Shown here piece after piece: positions 17,515-26,132 of a stretch of DNA of 64,000 nt. Positions within the stretch are counted from its first letter, which is position 1. Each line of letters starts with the position of its first letter. The stretch comes from Latescibacteria bacterium UBA6620. GTDB taxonomy: Bacteria > Latescibacterota > UBA2968. The translations under genes were made by a program, and so were the position numbers. The notes under the pieces are model-generated. The model searched no databases. It was not told the DNA's origin and was given only the letters and a program-made list of their open reading frames with translations. The stretch spans positions 62,001-126,000 of the forward strand of contig DJHM01000061.1 in the NCBI GenBank assembly GCA_002433075.1, written 5' to 3'.

Positions 17515-19203
17515 CTACCGATTCCCCTGTAACATCTCCACAATCTCCCCGTGCCCCCTCTTCTCCGCCCACGCGAGCGGTGTCGCCCAAGCGTGATCGG
17601 ACGGCAGATTCTTCGCTGCTCCTCGCTCGATCAGAAAGGCAACCACCTCCTCGTGACCGTAGCGTGCGTGCCACCCCAATGGGGTTGAGCACAGTTCGTC
17701 ATCGCACGTATTGAGATCGGCTCCGCAACTCAGCAAGGTCTGCGAGAGCTCGATCATGGTCGACTGGTCATTGGACCAGCGACCTTCGCGTTCGTCATAC
17801 GCGCCACCGACCCAATGGAGCAGGGTCGAGCGCTCGGGGCCGCGAATGTTCGCATCGATCCCGTAGTCCAGAATCAGCCGGACCGTATCCGACGATCCGC
17901 TCTGGAGACCCCACCGCAGACACTCGAACCAGTAGTCCGAGTCGAAGTCCGGCTTACAGCGCAATACCATGCTCACCACGTTGGCGTCACCGAAGCTCAG
18001 CCCCCAGCGCATGGCCTGACGGATCACGCCTTCGCTTCGATCCTGGGCGAGAAACCCGGCCTCCCGGACAGCCATGGCGCGATCGAGCAATTCGGCGATC
18101 ACGCAATACTGTTTCGCTTTCATATAGGTCCACATCATCGGCCGGCCGCCACCCACGACCACGCGATCGATCAGATCCTGGTTCCCGCTGAGCAGTGCCT
18201 CGTCAGGTACCCCCAGCTCCGAATCGTTGGCAGGGGCGTCCACCGCAGCGCCTCGGTCAATCAGCAGGTTGGCCACCTCGAAATGCCCGCGTTCGATCGC
18301 GTAGGCCAGAGGGCCGGCGACGTGAATGAGTGCGCCCTGCCTGTGACACTTCCCGTCCGGATCCGCTCCGTGATCCAGCAGAAGCTTCACGACCTCGATG
18401 TGGCCTTCCCTCGCCGCCACACCGAGCGGGTAGGTCGACGCGTTCTTGTTGTTCACACGGCCACACCGAAAGTTCGCCAATTCCGCGTTCTCTTTCAGCA
18501 TCCGCTCGACGGTTTCGGCATCTCCCAGCGCGCTCACAACCCAGATGTCGACCTCGGCGCCGTGCTCGATCAGCAGTCGCGCGATGGCAACATCACCCGG
18601 TTGATCCCGTAGTGGCCTGTTACTTCGGAACAGTGCGCGATGGAGCTCCTTTTCACCTTCGTGATTCCGGCGATCCACCTCGATCCCGGCCTCCACCAGC
18701 AACCGGGCAAGGTCCTGGTCGCCGTTTCGAGCCGCGTGGTGGAGCGCTGTGTTTCCCCCTCCCTCATCCGTTTCGTTGAGGACATCTCGATCCTCTTCGA
18801 CCATCGCGCGAACACGATCGATATCGCCCTCCGCAGCCGCCTGACCCAACTGCTCGCCTCGCGACGTCGTGCCTCGACGTTGATGCAGCCATTCCTCGAT
18901 GACGCGAACAACTTCGTCGTGCCCGCGATCCCGCGCCAGGGCCAGGGGACTCGACGCTTCGCGATTCGGCCAGAGCCCACGCGTCGGATCTGCACCCGCT
19001 TCGAGCAGAACCTCGACGACCTGGGGATGACCTTCCCGTGCGGCGTAATGGATCGGCCTTCGACCGAACAGCCGATGGCCCTTCACATCCACCAGTCCCG
19101 GCTGCTCCTGGAGCAACTCGAGTACCCGACCCGCGTCTCCGGTCTGGGCCGCATTGCAGATGTGGATCGCGTCTGAGAATTCGGCGTTCCGAGACGGTGC
19201 ATC
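17515..19203 (-). CDS. Ankyrin-repeat half of a sigma factor-ankyrin fusion (frame separated from the sigma half)
   Basis: From 19203 this frame reads DAPSRNAEFSDAIHICNAAQ, a linker, then about a dozen ankyrin-type repeats, e.g. RRPIHYAAREGHPQVVEVLL, NTALHHAARNGDQDLARLL, YPLGVAAREGHIEVVKLLL and GWHARYGHEEVVAFLIERG, to 17515. The earliest start codon in this frame is a weak TTG at 19116 in the middle of a repeat. The frame instead connects to the sigma factor frame if one G is restored in the run at 19203-19206. Together they give one protein: ECF sigma at the N-terminus and ankyrins at the C-terminus. The ankyrin part may sense or bind a partner. Confidence 0.75.
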   Translation of the reverse strand, partial: DAPSRNAEFSDAIHICNAAQTGDAGRVLELLQEQPGLVDVKGHRLFGRRPIHYAAREGHPQVVEVLLEAGADPTRGLWPNREASSPLALARDRGHDEVVRVIEEWLHQRRGTTSRGEQLGQAAAEGDIDRVRAMVEEDRDVLNETDEGGGNTALHHAARNGDQDLARLLVEAGIEVDRRNHEGEKELHRALFRSNRPLRDQPGDVAIARLLIEHGAEVDIWVVSALGDAETVERMLKENAELANFRCGRVNNKNASTYPLGVAAREGHIEVVKLLLDHGADPDGKCHRQGALIHVAGPLAYAIERGHFEVANLLIDRGAAVDAPANDSELGVPDEALLSGNQDLIDRVVVGGGRPMMWTYMKAKQYCVIAELLDRAMAVREAGFLAQDRSEGVIRQAMRWGLSFGDANVVSMVLRCKPDFDSDYWFECLRWGLQSGSSDTVRLILDYGIDANIRGPERSTLLHWVGGAYDEREGRWSNDQSTMIELSQTLLSCGADLNTCDDELCSTPLGWHARYGHEEVVAFLIERGAAKNLPSDHAWATPLAWAEKRGHGEIVEMLQGNR

Positions 19204-19753
19204 CCCGTGAGTGTGGTCTTTGCCATCTCCAGGATCCCTTCCTTGAGTTTCTTGCGTCCCGATCGCAAGCGATTCTGAACGGTGGACAACGGAACCTCGA
19301 GAAACCCGCCGATCTCGCGCATCGTGTGTTCGCCGAAATAGAACAGCGTCACGACGTTACGCTCCTCCTCCGGCAACGCCCCGATCACACGATGGACCGA
19401 CGTTCTCAGGTGCTCTTCTTCCAGACGCTGGTCGGGTGTCGGAGCCAAAGCGAACACCTCTGGCGCCACATCGATGTCGACTGACACGATGCTTTTTCGC
19501 CGGAGTACACGATTCGCGTGGGTAAACACGATGCAACGCGGCCAGGATGCGAAGGCTTCTGGATGATCCAGCGGCCTCAGGCTCCGGTGCGCCCCCAGAA
19601 AAGCCTCCGGCGCAACGTCCTGGGCCGTCTGCAGGTCACGCAGCAGACTGAACGCGTAGCCCACCGCCATGTCCTGAAACCGTCGCACGAGTTCGTCGAA
19701 TGCGTGAGGATCACCCTTTGCACCCGTGTCACGATCGGCGTCAATTCATCCAT
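19204..19753 (-). CDS. ECF-type RNA polymerase sigma factor half of the sigma-ankyrin fusion (frameshifted twice)
   Basis: Sigma region 2 (RRFQDMAVGYAFSLLRD, QDVAPEAFLGAHRSL) and region 4 (LPEEERNVVTLFYFGEHT, MREIGGFLEVPLSTVQNRL) are clear. The normal N-terminus, MDELTPIVTRVQR from ATG 19753, is in another frame and joins GDPHAFDELVRRF only if a G is restored in the run at 19714-19716. At the other end, the sigma frame must lose register again at 19203-19206 to enter the ankyrin half; unshifted it runs to 19083. The product should direct RNA polymerase to specific promoters. No anti-sigma gene is adjacent, so the ankyrin domain could be the regulator. Confidence 0.75.
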
Positions 19754-19931
19754 CTTTTATCCAGCATCGAGTTCTTCTTGCGGGTTTCTATAGTAAGAGA
19801 ACCCGCAGGAGGCCTGTTTGTGTGCGTGAAATCGGGTCGGAAACAAAATAATTTGACGGAATCTCCCGCCGAACCAACCTTCGACCACAATTTTCGACTC
19901 TCGATCATCGATTCTCAATCCCAGAGGTTCC

Positions 19932-20891
19932 ATGGAGTATACCACACTCGGAAGAACAGATCTCCGTGTCAGCGTTGCGGGTCTTGGCTGCGGGGGGTTC
20001 AGCAGGGTCGGTCAGCGAGCGGGCAAGAGTGAGGCCGAATCCGTCTCCCTCATCCAACAGGCCCTGGACCTTGGCGTCAACTTTATCGACACTGCCGCCG
20101 CCTATGAAACCGAGACCATCGTCGGTAAGGCCATCGCCGGTCGCCGTGACGAAGTGGTCATTTCGACCAAGGCAACGACAGGTCGAGGAGACAACCTCGC
20201 TTCGCCCGACGCATTCGTCGCAAGCCTCGACGCCTCGCTCAAGAAACTGGGCGTCGACTGCATCGACGTGTTTCAATTGCACGGTATCGCACCGGATGCC
20301 TACGACTACAACATCGATCACCTCATACCGGCCGCCCTCAAAGAGAAAGAGAAGGGCAAATTCAAGCATTTGGGAGTCACCGAAGTCCCCCCTCTCGATG
20401 CCCACCACGAGTCACTGTCACGCGCGATCGAAGAAGACTGGTGCGAGGTCCTCATGATCGCCTACCACGTGCTCCACCAGTCCGCCCGGAAGATCTTTAC
20501 CGTGACTCGTGAAAAAGGCATCGGAGTCCTCAACATGTTCGCTGTTCGCGTGCTGTTCAGCGAAGAAGGCCGGCTGAAACGTGTCGTCGACAGCCTCGTG
20601 GCGGATGGTCAGCTTCCCCGGCAACTCGCGCAGGAGGAAGAGCCCCTTGGATTCCTCCTCCACGAAGCTGGAGCGCGCAACATCATCGATGCTGCCTATC
20701 GCTACTGTCGGCATACCGAAGGGACTGACGTCATCCTCTTCGGCACGGGCAACCCCGATCATCTGCGCGCAAACGTCGAGTCGATCCTGTCCCCACCCCT
20801 TCCCGCCAGCGATGTCGAACGGCTGAACACCGTTTTCGGATCGCTCGTCGATGTCGGGCTGGACGCCCCGGGAAACGTTAAACCCATCTGA
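19932..20891 (+). CDS. Aldo/keto reductase family protein
   Basis: The 319-residue oxidoreductase starts MEYTTLGRTDLRVSVAGLG, with FIDTAAAYE (Asp, Tyr), ISTKA (Lys) and VFQLHG (His), a complete AKR tetrad. The NADPH-binding end includes VILFGTGNPDHLRAN. The length and order are standard for this family of sugar-aldehyde or steroid-type reductases. It is transcribed divergently from the sigma-ankyrin gene, with about 180 bp between starts that probably holds both promoters. The substrate is unknown. Confidence 0.88.
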   Translation: MEYTTLGRTDLRVSVAGLGCGGFSRVGQRAGKSEAESVSLIQQALDLGVNFIDTAAAYETETIVGKAIAGRRDEVVISTKATTGRGDNLASPDAFVASLDASLKKLGVDCIDVFQLHGIAPDAYDYNIDHLIPAALKEKEKGKFKHLGVTEVPPLDAHHESLSRAIEEDWCEVLMIAYHVLHQSARKIFTVTREKGIGVLNMFAVRVLFSEEGRLKRVVDSLVADGQLPRQLAQEEEPLGFLLHEAGARNIIDAAYRYCRHTEGTDVILFGTGNPDHLRANVESILSPPLPASDVERLNTVFGSLVDVGLDAPGNVKPI

Positions 20892-21030
20892 AGAGCTGTG
20901 ACGGATCGGTGAAGGGCCTGCTCGATCCCCTCGGGCTTTGCATTCATCCATCGTTTGCGTCGCGCCGGAAAGACAGACACCTTAAAACACCACACAAGTA
21001 GCTGCCTTCACTGATTTCCGGGAGGCCGAC

Positions 21031-23517
21031 ATGACCGAATATGAACCGATCGATCTGACCACCCTCACGAACGCGGGTCTCGACGTCCTGGCCGAGGGCC
21101 CGTCCGCCCCGACCGGGGAGCAGAATTTCCACGGCCTCCCTTTTATGATCGGACCCGGGGATGGGAAGTGTTTCATTGCGATCGAAGGCGACGACAGCTT
21201 CGAGATCCCGATCGGAAAGACGGCGCGTCACGTCATCGTTGCCCACCGTCTCTTACGGTCCGAGATCCTGGAAAGCGGCCCGATTGGGGAACCCGTTGCC
21301 GATTACGTCTTTCACCTCGAAAACAGCGATCCCGTCACGGTCCCGATCCGGGAGCGATTCGAGATTGCCACCGTCCCAAACACAGGGGGCGCCCCGTTCG
21401 ATGCCTTCCCCGACCAGAAGGATGGCGTGCAGCCGCGGTATGAAGGGCGGTGGGAAGAGGCCGGCAGGCGCCAGATGGAAAGTTCGCGCGGTCAGTCTCG
21501 CGGGTACGTCCTCTGGGACTGGCAGAATCCACAACCCGACGCAAAGATCGAACGAATCCAGATCGTCCCCAAGGGTCCCGCCTTCATCATCGCCGCGATC
21601 ACGCTCGGACATCTGGATGAGCGACCCTTCTCGGTGAACGCCCCCGGGGAGGTCATCATCACCCTGCCTCAGTCGTCCGATGCGGATGCGCCCTTCGACC
21701 TGGAGGTCGAAGTCGATCGTGGAATCGCCACCTACCCCTATCCCCTACCCCGAACATCGAGCGGCGACTTCGTCGACGACGCGGCGAAAGGTTGGGGTCA
21801 GGCTCGCAACGACCAGAACAGCCCCGCCTATGTCGAGGTCGCAGCCACGCCCTCCGCGACCGTCAAGGTCAAAACCTCGGAAGAGGACCTCGGCGAAGTC
21901 AACTGGGGCGAGCTTGCGGAAAAGGGCGAAGTCGAGGCTTCGCCCCGCCTGAACGTGCGACTCGTGAGCGGGGACCGAAATTGGGTCCACACGAAAGTCA
22001 TCGACGACGACACCGGAAAGCCCGTGCCCTGCCGCGTCCACTTCCGTTCGACCGACGGGATCCCTTACGCACCCCACGGACACCACGCGCACGTCAATTC
22101 CGACATGGGGACCTGGCACATTGACGTCGGAGGGGACGTGCGTCTCGGTCAGGCCTCCTACGCCTACATCGACGGCACGTGTCAGGGCTGGCTGCCTCGC
22201 GGCGAGGTCGTCGTCGACGTGGCTCGTGGATACGAATACGAACCCATTCGTCGAAAAGTCGAGATCGCGCCCGGTCAGCGTGAGCTCGAGCTTCGAATCA
22301 AGCGCTGGCATCACGCGAACGAGTCTCGATGGTTCAGCGGGGACTCGCACGTTCACTTTCTGTCCACCCAGGGCAGCCACACGGAGGCACAGGGCGAGGA
22401 TCTCAACGTCGTCAACCTCCTCCCATCTCAGTGGGGTAGTCTCTTCACCAACTCCGAAGAGTTCACCGGACGTGAAAGCGTCTCCCCCGACGGCAACAGC
22501 ATCGTCTACGTCGGGTCCGAGAACCGGCAGCACTTCCTCGGACACCTCATCCTTCTCCGGCTGAAGGAAGACGTCATGCCCTGGTGCACTGACGGCCCGG
22601 GCGAAGCGGAGCTTGGTGGAACGCTGGAAGTGACCATGTCCGATTGGGCCGACCGCTGCCACGGCCAGGGCGGCACCGTCATCATCCCGCATCTGCCCAA
22701 CCCCAACGGGGAACCTGCCGCCCTCATCGCCACCGGTCGAGCCGACGCCGTCGAAATGCTCCGTCACGGGATGTACAACCATCTCGAATACTATCGTTAC
22801 CTGAACGGCGGCTACAAGCTCCCGCTCGTCGGCGGCACCGACAAGATGAGCAGCGACGTTCCGGTTGGGATCTACCGAACCTACGTTTACATCCCGCCCG
22901 ACGAACCGTTCACCTACGAGTCGTGGTGCCGGAATCTCACGGCCGGCCGCACCTACCACAGCGGCGGACCGATTCTCGACTTCTCTGTCGACGGACATCG
23001 CATCGGAGACACCGTCACGCTTCCTGGCAACGGAGGCACGGTCGAAGTCAGCGCTACTGCCGAATCGATCCTGCCGATCCACACGCTCGAGGTCGTTCAG
23101 GAGGGACGCGTCGTCGCCTCGACCGAAAACGCGAGCGGAACGCGAAGGCTCGAGCTGAACGCGAAGGTTGATGTTTCAGGCCACTCCTGGCTGGCCCTCA
23201 GATGCGGTGGCCCTGGCTACACCACGTCCATCCCGCATCACGACGGCTGGGGCCGGGGACTCATGGCCCACACGTCCCCCGTCTACATCGCCTGCGGCGA
23301 GGAATGGTGGATGTTCAACCAGGACACTGCGCAGTACATGCTCACGATGATGGATGGGTGTATCACCTACATTCGCAATACCTCGCGCCAGCATCGCTCC
23401 GGTGATATCACGCATCATCACGGCGAGGACGACCACCAGGCCTATCTCGAGCGTCCCTTCATCGAGGCCAGGACCGCCATTCATAAACGCATGCACTACC
23501 TGGGGATTCCGCATTGA
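21031..23517 (+). CDS. CehA/McbA family metallohydrolase
   Basis: The 828-residue protein has a long beta-rich N-terminal region with carboxypeptidase-regulatory-like strands (about 300-420), then the PHP-type metallohydrolase core: RWFSGDSHVHFLSTQGSHTE supplies the first His/Asp metal ligands, GGTVIIPHLPNPNGEP a further His, and LVGGTDKMSSD the late Asp. CehA and McbA are known members that hydrolyse carbamate/ester bonds such as in carbaryl. Here the substrate is unknown and could be a natural ester or phosphoester. No signal peptide is apparent. It is followed 40 bp later by the TauD-like gene. Confidence 0.82.
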   Translation: MTEYEPIDLTTLTNAGLDVLAEGPSAPTGEQNFHGLPFMIGPGDGKCFIAIEGDDSFEIPIGKTARHVIVAHRLLRSEILESGPIGEPVADYVFHLENSDPVTVPIRERFEIATVPNTGGAPFDAFPDQKDGVQPRYEGRWEEAGRRQMESSRGQSRGYVLWDWQNPQPDAKIERIQIVPKGPAFIIAAITLGHLDERPFSVNAPGEVIITLPQSSDADAPFDLEVEVDRGIATYPYPLPRTSSGDFVDDAAKGWGQARNDQNSPAYVEVAATPSATVKVKTSEEDLGEVNWGELAEKGEVEASPRLNVRLVSGDRNWVHTKVIDDDTGKPVPCRVHFRSTDGIPYAPHGHHAHVNSDMGTWHIDVGGDVRLGQASYAYIDGTCQGWLPRGEVVVDVARGYEYEPIRRKVEIAPGQRELELRIKRWHHANESRWFSGDSHVHFLSTQGSHTEAQGEDLNVVNLLPSQWGSLFTNSEEFTGRESVSPDGNSIVYVGSENRQHFLGHLILLRLKEDVMPWCTDGPGEAELGGTLEVTMSDWADRCHGQGGTVIIPHLPNPNGEPAALIATGRADAVEMLRHGMYNHLEYYRYLNGGYKLPLVGGTDKMSSDVPVGIYRTYVYIPPDEPFTYESWCRNLTAGRTYHSGGPILDFSVDGHRIGDTVTLPGNGGTVEVSATAESILPIHTLEVVQEGRVVASTENASGTRRLELNAKVDVSGHSWLALRCGGPGYTTSIPHHDGWGRGLMAHTSPVYIACGEEWWMFNQDTAQYMLTMMDGCITYIRNTSRQHRSGDITHHHGEDDHQAYLERPFIEARTAIHKRMHYLGIPH

Positions 23518-23557
23518 ACAACTTGACTCCCATTTCCTTCACGACGGACAGCAACCT

Positions 23558-24409
23558 TTGAGGATCACGTCGCTTTCACCCGCTCTCGGTGCTGAAATAA
23601 CGGGGGTCGACGTATCCGGAGCCCTCTCCGACGCCGACTTTTCCGCCGTGACTCAGGCCCTCCACGACCACGACGGCGTTCTCGTGCTTCGGGATCAAAA
23701 CCTCTCTCCCGACCAGCACATCAAGTTCAGCCGTCGGTTCGGAGAGCTCTTCGGCGAAACGGAACCCTACCAGGACACCGTGACGAAGTACCTCCTGCCG
23801 GGCTACCCCCAGATATTCCGAGCTTCCAACAAGATCGTCGAAGGAGAACCCCAGGGGCGCACCCGGGCCGGAAACTACTGGCACTCAGATGTGTCGTTTC
23901 GACCCCGCCCTGCGATGGTCTCCATCCTCTATGCGATTGAAATCCCTTCGATCGGAGGCGATACGCTTTTCTGCAACATGTACTCTGCCTACGAACGTCT
24001 TTCCGATCCGGTCCAACAGTTCCTCTCCAGCCTGACCTCCCGCCACGATTTCGCCCGCAACACGAACATCGGTTTCAGCCACGAGAACATCTCGGCACAG
24101 GATCTCGAGGGTGGCAATGCTGCGGAGCATCCGGTCGTCAGAACCCATCCTGAATCCGGACGTCGTTGTCTCTTCGTCAATCCCGGGAATACGTCCAGAA
24201 TCCTGGAGCTTCATCCACGTGAGAGCGACGAGCTCCTGGAGTTCCTGTTCAACCACAGTGTTCAGGAGGAATCGATCTACCGACACCGCTGGTCGGTCAA
24301 CGACCTGATGATTTGGGACAACCGATGTGTGATGCATTACGCCATCGCTGACTACGACGAAGATCGGTATATGCATCGAACCACCGTCATGGGCGAAAAG
24401 CCAGTGTAA
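23558..24409 (+). CDS. TauD/TfdA family dioxygenase
   Basis: The 283-residue Fe(II)/2-oxoglutarate-dependent oxygenase starts LRITSLSPALGAEITGVDVS. Iron ligands are His109 and Asp111 (NYWHSDVSF), with the distal His in RCVMHYAIADY and the 2-oxoglutarate Arg in YMHRTTVMG. Family members release sulfite from taurine or cleave aryl-ether herbicides; substrate unknown here. TTG at 23558 is chosen because the conserved start follows directly and GGA lies about nine bases upstream. The open frame reaches far back into the preceding gene, which is not meaningful. A long hairpin follows the stop. Confidence 0.85.
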   Translation: MRITSLSPALGAEITGVDVSGALSDADFSAVTQALHDHDGVLVLRDQNLSPDQHIKFSRRFGELFGETEPYQDTVTKYLLPGYPQIFRASNKIVEGEPQGRTRAGNYWHSDVSFRPRPAMVSILYAIEIPSIGGDTLFCNMYSAYERLSDPVQQFLSSLTSRHDFARNTNIGFSHENISAQDLEGGNAAEHPVVRTHPESGRRCLFVNPGNTSRILELHPRESDELLEFLFNHSVQEESIYRHRWSVNDLMIWDNRCVMHYAIADYDEDRYMHRTTVMGEKPV

Positions 24410-24428
24410 CCGCGCGACGCGCTCTGCC

Positions 24429-24478
24429 ACCAAGCATACTCGTCCCTGTGCTCTCGCACAGGGACGAGTATGCTTGGT
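24429..24478. terminator. Perfect 23-bp stem hairpin with 4-nt loop
   Basis: ACCAAGCATACTCGTCCCTG... pairs perfectly over 23 bp around the loop TCTC. It lies between the 3' ends of the convergent TauD and ThuA genes. No T run follows on either side, so it may be a factor-assisted bidirectional terminator or an RNA-stability element. The core resembles the hairpin at 55242. Confidence 0.7.
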
Positions 24479-24539
24479 CATCTTGTCAGCCGTACAGGAG
24501 CACGGAGCGATCGGTTGCCGGGTTACATTCCGTATTGTT

Positions 24540-25169
24540 TCAACGACCCGCGCACCAGTCGAGACAGTTTCGGAGCAGGGCCTGGTAGGAGGGGACGACC
24601 CATCCTTCGGGATTGTGGCCCGGTGTGAGGACGGCCACGCGACCGTTTCCTTCCTGTCGAGTCCAACCGGCCGGCTGTGTCCCATGTTCGGAATGGGTGT
24701 GCAGGAAGACATCTACGGCTGGATCGTTCATCTCCATCAAGTAGTGCTCGTCCTTCACGGTGAACGTGTCGCTCCCCGACGTCATCGTGTGGCCCGCCTT
24801 CGGCTCGACCGTGACCTCGCACTGCGGTGGATGACGAACGAAAATACCTCCCATCAGGTCCCGCAGGGGAGGGATGTCCGTGTAGAGCGCGGTCCCCGAA
24901 TGGAGGAACAGGATCGCTCGCCCCCGCGAAACGTAATCGACGAACGCCTGCGCGATCTTTTCCGATGCCCAGGGCGTCTTGTCACTGGCGGAGGTCTGAT
25001 TGGCCTTGGAAAAGACCACCAGGGGGAATTCCGCCATCCATCCAGCCGACCACGTGTTCGGATCTTCCACGAACGTGAATTCGTAGACGTGGTCTTCGAG
25101 AACATTGAGGCCATCGATCGTCAAAGATGCGGGATGCGCGCAATCTTCACATAGCACGAGCGCTTTCAT
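24540..25169 (-). CDS. ThuA-like domain protein
   Basis: The 209-residue product resembles ThuA-like class I glutamine amidotransferase-fold proteins: an opening ALVLCEDCAHPASL strand, LVVFSKANQTSASDKTPWAS, AFVDYVSRGRAILFLHSGTA and the late TRQEGNGRVAVLTPGHNPEG. ThuA proteins are linked to trehalose and related sugar utilisation, but the activity is not well defined. No Cys nucleophile is obvious. It is divergent from the nitroreductase gene, starts about 75 bp apart, and convergent with the TauD gene. Confidence 0.78.
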   Translation of the reverse strand: MKALVLCEDCAHPASLTIDGLNVLEDHVYEFTFVEDPNTWSAGWMAEFPLVVFSKANQTSASDKTPWASEKIAQAFVDYVSRGRAILFLHSGTALYTDIPPLRDLMGGIFVRHPPQCEVTVEPKAGHTMTSGSDTFTVKDEHYLMEMNDPAVDVFLHTHSEHGTQPAGWTRQEGNGRVAVLTPGHNPEGWVVPSYQALLRNCLDWCAGR

Positions 25170-25243
25170 TCAGTCCTCCCCTCGATTCTGTCGTGACCGT
25201 TGGACCTGCTGGAAACACGCCTCATCATCTCACGGAGCTTCTC

Positions 25244-25999
25244 GTGAACCAGACCACTCAGCTTCTGCTCAACCATCGAACCGTCCGTCGCTACACGGAC
25301 AAGCCACTCCCCGACGGACTCCTGGAAGAGCTGATTCGTTGCGGGCAGCAGGCCAGCACCTCAAGCAACCTGCAGGCCTACAGCATCGTCCACGTCGTCG
25401 ATCCCGACCGAAAGAAACGGATGGCCGAACTGTGTGCCGACCAGCTGCAGATACATCAGAGTGCCGCTTTTCTGGCTTTCTGCGCGGACCTCCACCGCGA
25501 TCGCATCGCCTTCGACATGCACGAAGGTCAACGCTTCGACGACGAGTACGTCGAGGCGCTCCTCATCGCAACGGTCGATGCCGCGCTCGTGATGCAGAAC
25601 GTTGCCGTCGCGGCCGAGTCGCACGGTCTCGGCATTTGCATGATCGGCGCCATCCGCAACAACCCGATCGAAGTCGGCGCTCTTCTCGAGTTGCCGGATC
25701 ACGTCTTCGCCGTGTCCGGGTTCTGCATCGGCTATCCCGACCCGGAAAACCCCACGGCGATCAAGCCCAGACTTCCGACGAAAGCTGTCCTTCACCGCGA
25801 TCGCTATCTCGACGACGAGGCAATGAAGCAGCATATGGTCGACTACGACCAGAAACTTGGCATCTTTTACGAGAGCCAGGGCATGCACGACCGGGATCCA
25901 CGGTGGACGCGGGTCATGTCGGGCCGGGTCGGCCGATTTCATCAACGCGCAGATCTGGACGTCTTCTTGAAGCGTCAGGGTTACGACTGGCAATCCTGA
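25244..25999 (+). CDS. Nitroreductase family protein (NfsA-like)
   Basis: The 251-residue flavoprotein has LLLNHRTVRRYTDKPLPDGL (phosphate-binding Arg residues of FMN sites), RCGQQASTSSNLQAYSIVHV, and a mid-protein stretch AVAAESHGLGICMIGAIRNN typical of NfsA/FRP oxygen-insensitive nitroreductases, then the C-terminal extension with YDQKLGIFYESQGM. It should use NAD(P)H to reduce nitro, quinone or other electron-poor compounds. GTG at 25244 follows GGAG by six bases and matches the family start, so the longer open frame is not used. Confidence 0.86.
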   Translation: MNQTTQLLLNHRTVRRYTDKPLPDGLLEELIRCGQQASTSSNLQAYSIVHVVDPDRKKRMAELCADQLQIHQSAAFLAFCADLHRDRIAFDMHEGQRFDDEYVEALLIATVDAALVMQNVAVAAESHGLGICMIGAIRNNPIEVGALLELPDHVFAVSGFCIGYPDPENPTAIKPRLPTKAVLHRDRYLDDEAMKQHMVDYDQKLGIFYESQGMHDRDPRWTRVMSGRVGRFHQRADLDVFLKRQGYDWQS

Positions 26000-26132
26000 C
26001 GTCGCCGAACGTCCTCCATCGCTTTCCCGCACCCTCTTAGAGACCTATATTGCCCAATCCTGCCGTCACGCTTCGGCCAGACGACATCCGATCCAAGGCA
26101 ATCCTACACTACATACGTTGGGCACCACACCG

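Noticed and set aside
21745..23082. 445-residue antisense frame within the CehA/McbA gene
   Set aside because: The sense strand is a clear family member; the antisense frame has no motif and arises from GC-rich codon bias.
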